Source: Selenomonadaceae bacterium (lineage in GTDB: Bacteria; Bacillota; Negativicutes; Selenomonadales; Selenomonadaceae). Taken from it: a stretch of 57,646 nucleotides of DNA. Numbering within the stretch: the first letter of the stretch is position 1; each line of letters opens with the position of its first letter. The position numbers and the translations under genes were made by a program. The stretch is from the NCBI GenBank assembly GCA_017470715.1, contig JAFUYE010000112.1, forward strand, positions 1 to 57,646, read 5' to 3'. Shown here in pieces: positions 52,986 through 57,646 of the stretch. The notes beneath the pieces were generated by a model, which had not been told where the DNA came from, searched no databases, and was given only the letters and a program-made list of their open reading frames with translations.

Positions 52986-53627
52986 ATGACTGAACTTGAA
53001 CAAAAACTTTTGGCGGAAAACGAGCGATTGCGTTGCGAAGTCGACGAACTCAAACGGAAGCTTGAAGCGAATATTGCGCCGCGTGTCGAATACGTTGACG
53101 AAAAAACGCGTCGTTTTCGCGGCGAACTTTACAAGAAACAAAAGGCGAACGGCTATTACGTGCAGAATCGCTTTTTGCATGTCGACGTTTACAAGTTTTA
53201 TCACGGACTCAGCGAAATTCCGAAGAACAGTATCGTTCATCACGACGGCAAGGACGAAGACGGAAACTACGACAAAGAAAAGAATGACATCGAGCATTTG
53301 GTTTTGATGACGCGGGCAGAGCATACGGCGTTGCATAACCCGACGATTTCAAGATTCGAGTACTTCACGTGCAGAATTTGCGGCACGGTTTTTCGCGGAC
53401 GCAAATCCAGGGGCAACCATTACTGTTCCAAAAAATGCAGGTTAGCTGTTCAAAAAGAAATACGCGATTACGGCAAATACAACGAAACGCGGATATTTGC
53501 ACACTGCGGTAAAGAATATACCGTTCAGAAATACAAGAATCAAAAATATTGCTCAAGACGTTGCAGTTCTTTGGCTCAATGGGAACGTTGTCGACGTGAG
53601 CGTTCAGACATTGGCAAGGCGGATTAG
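52986..53627 (+). CDS. HNH endonuclease 2 with zinc fingers
   Basis: 213 residues. Coiled-coil start (LEQKLLAENERLRCEVDELK), HNH core SIVHHDGKDEDGN ... DIEHLVLMTRAEHTALHN, then two Cys4-like fingers (CRICG ... YCSKKC; CGKEY ... YCSRRC). Same leader as HNH 1 but a different protein architecture. The scaffold and major capsid genes expected between portal and adaptor are not present around it. Confidence 0.9.
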   Translation: MTELEQKLLAENERLRCEVDELKRKLEANIAPRVEYVDEKTRRFRGELYKKQKANGYYVQNRFLHVDVYKFYHGLSEIPKNSIVHHDGKDEDGNYDKEKNDIEHLVLMTRAEHTALHNPTISRFEYFTCRICGTVFRGRKSRGNHYCSKKCRLAVQKEIRDYGKYNETRIFAHCGKEYTVQKYKNQKYCSRRCSSLAQWERCRRERSDIGKAD

Positions 53628-54345
53628 GACGCGTCTTCATGACACGGATTCAATCGCATATGACGACGCGGAGATTCTGGATTGCATAAACAACGGTGTT
53701 CGATTCATCCGTCGCATAATCGCGAACCTTCGCCCCGCCTTGCTTTTGTCTGAAGTTGAAGGCGTTTTGGAGGCGGGGACGCGTTCAATCACGCTTGAAA
53801 AACGTCCGACGAAAATCATCAACGTGACGGCGGGCGACCGACTCATCAAAAGCGAAGAATTTTTCACGGGCAAGAAGATTTATCACGACTTCGACAAGAT
53901 TTTTCGCAACCACAATCCGATTTACAACCGCCACGAGAAAAATACGTATTCGGAACGCGCCCTTCATCAAACGGAAATGGCTTTTATCGTGCAACGACCG
54001 AGTGACGCCGAAGGGACGCCCCGCGAATTTTTTTTGACCGGCTCGCAGACGCTGAACTTTTTCCCGATTCCAAATCGCCCGACTAAGTACACCGTTCGCA
54101 CCGTCGACGACATTGAAGAAATCGAGTGGACGGGCAAATCACCGTTGTTGACCGAATACGACGATTTTCTGATTGAATACGCCGCGATTCGCTTGTCGGT
54201 GGGCAACGAATACGACATGACGCAGGAAACTCAGCTGATGGCGAACATCGTCGCGCAGATTCAAGCCTTGCTTATTCCTCCGCCCGCAGGTGTTCTTACC
54301 AAAAGTTATTGGGGCTCGCGCCGCTCTAAAGCGGGTGGTTGGTGA
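53596..54345 (+). CDS. Phage head-tail adaptor (P22 gp4-like)
   Basis: 249 residues from a GTG inside the HNH 2 3' end. SVQTLARRIRTRLHDTDSIA and DDAEILDCINNGVRFI match the N-termini of adaptor proteins that follow the capsid gene in P22-like phages; the middle is beta-rich. It connects the portal ring to the tail. The true start may have been replaced by the HNH insertion. Confidence 0.75.
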   Translation: MSVQTLARRIRTRLHDTDSIAYDDAEILDCINNGVRFIRRIIANLRPALLLSEVEGVLEAGTRSITLEKRPTKIINVTAGDRLIKSEEFFTGKKIYHDFDKIFRNHNPIYNRHEKNTYSERALHQTEMAFIVQRPSDAEGTPREFFLTGSQTLNFFPIPNRPTKYTVRTVDDIEEIEWTGKSPLLTEYDDFLIEYAAIRLSVGNEYDMTQETQLMANIVAQIQALLIPPPAGVLTKSYWGSRRSKAGGW

Positions 54346-54363
54346 TGAAACTTTTATCGTCCC

Positions 54364-54392
54364 TTGAAGATTGGCTTAGGATTGCATATAAT
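54364..54392 (+). promoter_or_regulatory. Promoter of the Panacea TA cassette
   Basis: TTGAAG (54364-54369), 17-bp spacer, TATAAT (54387-54392), 53 bp before the antitoxin gene. Confidence 0.68.
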
Positions 54393-54444
54393 CACGCCAA
54401 ATTCAAATGCAAATCATTGACGAACGACAAGGGAGCGAATAAAG

Positions 54445-54876
54445 ATGGTTTCGGTGTTTGACGTTGCGCGGTACATTTTGGAACAAAAAGGCTCAATGAG
54501 CACATGGAAGTTGCAGAAGCTGTGCTATTACGCTCAAGCGTGGCATTACACGTGGACTGAGAAACGGCTCCTGAAAGAAGAATTTCAAGCGTGGCGCAAT
54601 GGTCCCGTTTGTCCCGAATTGTTCGCGATTCATAAGGGGAAGTTCATGATTTCAGCCGAGGACGTTGACGGCAACCCCGAAAACATGAACCCCGACGAAA
54701 AAGAATCCGTCGATGTGGTTTTGCTGGCTTACGGCGACCGCGACCCGTATGACCTTCGCGAGCAAACGCATTTCGAGGAGCCGTGGCGAAAAGCACGCGG
54801 GACTTTGCCCGATGACGCCAATTCGGAAGAAATTATCACCGTCGAGAGCATGGGCGAATACTACGGGAGTTTGTGA
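54445..54876 (+). CDS. Panacea-domain (DUF4065/SocA-like) antitoxin
   Basis: 143 residues, GGGAGCG upstream. Panacea/GepA hallmarks: VARYILEQKGSMSTWKLQKL, CYYAQAWHYTW, EEFQAWRNGPVCPEL. Such domains neutralise many unrelated toxins and also occur in phages. First gene of a two-gene cassette with its own promoter and terminator. Confidence 0.88.
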   Translation: MVSVFDVARYILEQKGSMSTWKLQKLCYYAQAWHYTWTEKRLLKEEFQAWRNGPVCPELFAIHKGKFMISAEDVDGNPENMNPDEKESVDVVLLAYGDRDPYDLREQTHFEEPWRKARGTLPDDANSEEIITVESMGEYYGSL

Positions 54877-55343
54877 TGGGCAAGACAGTCAAAGGACAAG
54901 CCCGAAACAGCAAACGCGTTCCGATACAACAGAAGCCGACTTCAAAGACGGTATCACGGCAACCGTTGCCCGACACAGGCGAACGAATTATTTGGTCGTT
55001 CAGTGATGTTGACCGTGACGGTAAGTTCGCCTTTAATCCGAAAGAAATTGATTGCCAAAAACTTTTGGAGAAGCTAATCGACTTTTCGTCAATGAAATGG
55101 AGCGAACTTGTGCCAATGGACGGCGGTAAATCTCCTCATCACAGACTTTCACCGCAAGCCCTTTCCGCCGAAGCAAAAGCGCGAATAAAAGCAAAAGGGC
55201 TTGAAGAAGAGAGCGACGCAATATTTTCGTTTCGACTAAGCAACAAAGAACGGTTGATTGGAATTCGGAACGGAGTGATTTTTAAAGCGATATGGTATGA
55301 CGCGAATCACGAATTCGCACCAAGCCATTTGAGAAATACATGA
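54876..55343 (+). CDS. Putative toxin partner of Panacea antitoxin
   Basis: 155 residues; ATG overlaps the antitoxin stop (TGATG). Basic, disordered start, then a compact C-terminal domain with RLSPQALSAEAKARIKAKGL, FSFRLSNKERLIGIRNG and WYDANHEFAPSH. The toxin role is inferred from gene order and coupling; the activity is unknown. Confidence 0.62.
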   Translation: MGKTVKGQARNSKRVPIQQKPTSKTVSRQPLPDTGERIIWSFSDVDRDGKFAFNPKEIDCQKLLEKLIDFSSMKWSELVPMDGGKSPHHRLSPQALSAEAKARIKAKGLEEESDAIFSFRLSNKERLIGIRNGVIFKAIWYDANHEFAPSHLRNT

Positions 55344-55363
55344 CGCCTTCGGGCGTTTTTTTA
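55341..55363 (+). terminator. Terminator of the Panacea TA cassette
   Basis: ACGCC-TTC-GGGCGT followed by T7; the stop TGA of the toxin gene abuts the stem. Confidence 0.82.
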
Positions 55364-55376
55364 TTGGGGTGGCGAT

Positions 55377-56726
55377 ATGAAGCTCGGCAACAAACACGGG
55401 GAAGCTCAAACCACAATCGTCCGCGCCGATTTTTCGGGCGGCTTGAACACGACAGCGAACATCGACGGGATTGCGGAGAATCAACTTTCGATTGCGCTTA
55501 ACGTTGAAGTAGACCACGCCACAGGGCGGTTAAAGACGGTTGCGGGGACGACCGACTTATTCAAGTTCGCCAACATCTTCGCGGCGGCTTATGACGAAAT
55601 TAACCGCACGCTCCTCTTGGTGACGCAAGACCGCAAGGTTTATGCGGTGAGCAATGACGGATTCGTCACGGGCGCGTTGGGAATGTTGAGCGGCTCGCTG
55701 TACCCGATTTCGACAAATTGGGAAGACGGGCTTTTACTGGCGTCGGGCGGAAAGTTGCAGTACTTCAACGGGACGACGCTTGAAACAATTTCGGATTCGC
55801 CGAACGCAACGGGCGTTTACGTTCGCGCAGGCAGAATTCTGGTGACGGACGACAACAACGTTCGCTATTCGGGCGTCGGTGACGAAACGAATTGGACGGA
55901 AGACACAAACGACGATTCAAGTTCAAAATTCGTCGAAGCCGGCTACAAAGACGGTGGACGGCTTATCGGCATGGTGAACCTTTCGACGGACGTTTTACTT
56001 GTGAAGGACAATCGGCGGCTCTATCGGTTAAGCGGTGAGTTTCCAGATTGGTCAATCGTCGAAGTCAGCCGAAACGTCGAAGTGAGCGGGCGAATGGGAT
56101 TCTGCGCGGTGTCGGATTCGGTTTACATTCTCGGACGCAACGCAGTTCAAAATATCCAAACGACAAACGCTTATGGAGACGTTAAACCGCAGAATGTGGC
56201 GACGCTCATCGCAAGCGAAATTCAAAAGCTCCCGAACGACGCGAAACTTCGTTATATCCCGCCGCTCAATCAGATATGGGCGATTTCGGGCAAGACCGCG
56301 CTAATGTTCGACCTTGTTGCAAGCGCATGGTTCAAGCGGGAATTCAATTCGCCGGTGGTGGACGTGATTTCAATCGGGGACGGAGTTTTTATCATCAAGC
56401 CCGACCGTGTTTCAAAACTTGACGGCGGGACTTTTTACGATTCGGACGCGCCACTTCAATGGAAATGGCAAGCGCAACGGCTTGTAAGTCAACACGAATA
56501 TCTTTTGAAGCGGACGCAAATATCTGTTATTCCGATTTCGACGCTCCTTTACGCGGGACAAATACGCGTCGGCTCAGTCATTATCGGGTTGCCAATCCCC
56601 GAACGAAACACGAAGATTTATCACAATCGAAGCCGCATTTACAAGAATCACGTCAAGATTTGTTTGACGGGACGGCGGCGATTCGTCTACTCGAAGGGCG
56701 AACCTATTTTTGACAAACAAAATTGA
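55377..56726 (+). CDS. Phage beta-propeller-like tail/DNA-stabilisation protein (P22 gp10-like), probably truncated
   Basis: 449 residues. Repeated beta blades (LLLVTQDRKVYAVSNDG; GGKLQYFNGTTLETISD; AVSDSVYILGRNAVQNI; IWAISGKTALMFD) as in gp10-type proteins that plug the phage portal. It ends in the TGA of the -35 box (TTGACC) of HNH element 3, so the natural C-terminus is likely lost. Confidence 0.7.
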   Translation: MKLGNKHGEAQTTIVRADFSGGLNTTANIDGIAENQLSIALNVEVDHATGRLKTVAGTTDLFKFANIFAAAYDEINRTLLLVTQDRKVYAVSNDGFVTGALGMLSGSLYPISTNWEDGLLLASGGKLQYFNGTTLETISDSPNATGVYVRAGRILVTDDNNVRYSGVGDETNWTEDTNDDSSSKFVEAGYKDGGRLIGMVNLSTDVLLVKDNRRLYRLSGEFPDWSIVEVSRNVEVSGRMGFCAVSDSVYILGRNAVQNIQTTNAYGDVKPQNVATLIASEIQKLPNDAKLRYIPPLNQIWAISGKTALMFDLVASAWFKREFNSPVVDVISIGDGVFIIKPDRVSKLDGGTFYDSDAPLQWKWQAQRLVSQHEYLLKRTQISVIPISTLLYAGQIRVGSVIIGLPIPERNTKIYHNRSRIYKNHVKICLTGRRRFVYSKGEPIFDKQN

Positions 56727-56751
56727 CCTGCGTTGTTCAATGTGCTAAAGT
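56723..56751 (+). promoter_or_regulatory. Promoter of HNH gene 3
   Basis: TTGACC (56723-56728), 17-bp spacer, TAAAGT (56746-56751), TG-extended. Confidence 0.7.
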
Positions 56752-56854
56752 TTAGCTGTTCAAAGTCAAACCCGCACGTTGAGACGCAGATCAATTTTTT
56801 TGTATTCTAATCGTTTCAGCGTGCAAAGTCAATTACACGCGGAGGCGACCGAAT
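56752..56854 (+). ncRNA. Structured leader of HNH gene 3
   Basis: Stem CACGTTGAGACG (56775-56786) / CGTTTCAGCGTG (56812-56823), pairing through two G-U pairs where leader 1 differs. GTCAATT and GGAGG follow, as in leader 1. Confidence 0.65.
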
Positions 56855-57646
56855 ATGACGGACGATGAGAGAAAAATTTTGGAAGCGGAACTTTGCAAAC
56901 TTTCGACGCAAGCCAGGGAAGTTGCCGAAAAATTTTTGGCGACTTACGACGAGATGACGGAAAACGCATTGAACGGCGTAATTTGCTTGCCCGACGAAGA
57001 ATGGCGAGACGTTGTCGGTTATGAGGGACTTTATCAAGTCAGCAATCGCAATCGCATGAAAAGTCTTCATTACGGTGTCGAAAAGTTGCACATGCTTTAT
57101 CCAAACAAAAACGGCTATTTGACAGTCGGCATGAACAAAGACGGCAAAAAGAAAAATTTCATCTTTCATGTGCTCGTTGCGCAAGCGTTTGTTCCGAATC
57201 CCGACGGCAAGCCCGAAGTCAATCACATCGACGGCAACAAGCAAAACAATCGTCCCGAAAATCTCGAATGGGCGACGCGTCGTGAAAACATGCAACATGC
57301 ATCCAAAACGGGATTACTGAAAATGCGAAGCGGCTCCGAACATCCCCGTGCAATTTTGAGCGCAGAAGAAGAAAAATATGTTCTCGACGTTCACATTCCG
57401 TGGGATGAAAACTTTGGGACGAAACCACTGGCGGAATTACTCAACGTCAACGAATGTGTAATTCGTCGAGTTCTTAAACAAAAGCGACACTACTCCAGAG
57501 CCTGCGGCTCGCTTTTGAGCCCAGAGGAAGAAAAATACATACTCGCCGTTCATATCCCGTGGGATAAAAAATTCGGGACGAAACCGCTGGCGGAATTACT
57601 CAACGTCAACGAATGGGTTATCCGTCGAGTTCTCGAACGGAAGAAA
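56855..57646 (+). CDS. HNH homing-type endonuclease 3 (NUMOD4-HNH), 3' end beyond window
   Basis: 264 codons without a stop up to the window edge. NUMOD4 (DEEWRDVVGYEGLYQVSN), HNH (FHVLVAQAFVPNP, EVNHIDGNKQNNRPENLEWA), then two tandem ~44-residue copies of a helix-turn-helix unit, each with FGTKPLAELLNVNE and VIRRVL (about 190-225 and 235-264). Close relative of HNH 1 over the first 150 residues. Confidence 0.92.
   Translation, partial: MTDDERKILEAELCKLSTQAREVAEKFLATYDEMTENALNGVICLPDEEWRDVVGYEGLYQVSNRNRMKSLHYGVEKLHMLYPNKNGYLTVGMNKDGKKKNFIFHVLVAQAFVPNPDGKPEVNHIDGNKQNNRPENLEWATRRENMQHASKTGLLKMRSGSEHPRAILSAEEEKYVLDVHIPWDENFGTKPLAELLNVNECVIRRVLKQKRHYSRACGSLLSPEEEKYILAVHIPWDKKFGTKPLAELLNVNEWVIRRVLERKK

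Overview
The window is a bacterial chromosome segment ending inside a prophage. Most chromosomal genes carry a GGAGG-type ribosome site about 7 nt before the start, and many begin with TTG or GTG. MurE has the DNPR signature of meso-diaminopimelate enzymes. Gene content (Ppx/GppA, dCMP deaminase, YqgF-like, DUF3084, RelA/SpoT, RecJ, GyrA, a Dcu-type dicarboxylate carrier, SucD) points to an anaerobic diderm Firmicute of the Negativicutes (Selenomonas-like). That assignment is inference from gene content and style; no rRNA is present to confirm it.

Layout. 0-4.7 kb: gntR and ispE (minus strand), a small membrane protein and a nuclease-methylase-like protein. 4.7-7.0 kb: a toxin-antitoxin array. 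Three copies of a ~490-bp direct repeat, each a candidate type I toxin-antitoxin unit (two intact, one decayed), flank a YefM-YoeB-like pair and a HicAB-like pair. 7-26.7 kb, mostly minus strand: glutamine synthetase, acyl-CoA synthetase, sucD, ppx/gppA, dCMP deaminase, yqgF-like, DUF3084, relA/spoT, a methyltransferase / radical SAM / glycosyltransferase cluster, recJ, gyrA and hisH. 27-31.3 kb: a membrane spermidine-synthase-like protein and McrBC. 31.4-42.6 kb: a peptidoglycan/division operon, murE-murF-mraY-murD-[S23 protein]-murG-[RelB-PIN TA]-murC::ddl-[hypothetical]-ftsQ, with no ftsW and no murB. 42.7-45.9 kb: sstT and thrC. 46.1-57.6 kb: a podovirus-type prophage whose integrase abuts the severed 3' end of a dcu transporter gene. 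It carries terminase small and large subunits, portal fragments, a head-tail adaptor, a beta-propeller-like tail protein, a Panacea-type toxin-antitoxin cassette, a group I intron inside terL and three HNH endonuclease genes with near-identical structured leaders.

Three kinds of repeat run through the host part. (i) 7-8-bp tandem repeats (AATTAGG, AGCTTTA and GTTAGATC types), often as two inverted arms; the AATTAGG type is also read in frame inside murE, murD and the 3' end of relA/spoT. (ii) A ~200-230-bp element of three hairpins, four copies. (iii) The TA-array repeat.

The strongest new-biology candidate is the TA array. Each repeat has a promoter for a 30-codon membrane peptide on one strand and a promoter for a ~105-nt RNA on the other, converging on one bidirectional terminator. 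The small RNA shows a perfectly conserved 6-bp stem whose 14-nt loop is complementary to the first codons of the peptide mRNA (13/14 in one unit, 11/14 in the other). The second highlight is the phage region: an intron whose removal exactly restores terL, and HNH genes with covarying leader stems at the breakpoints of truncated structural genes.
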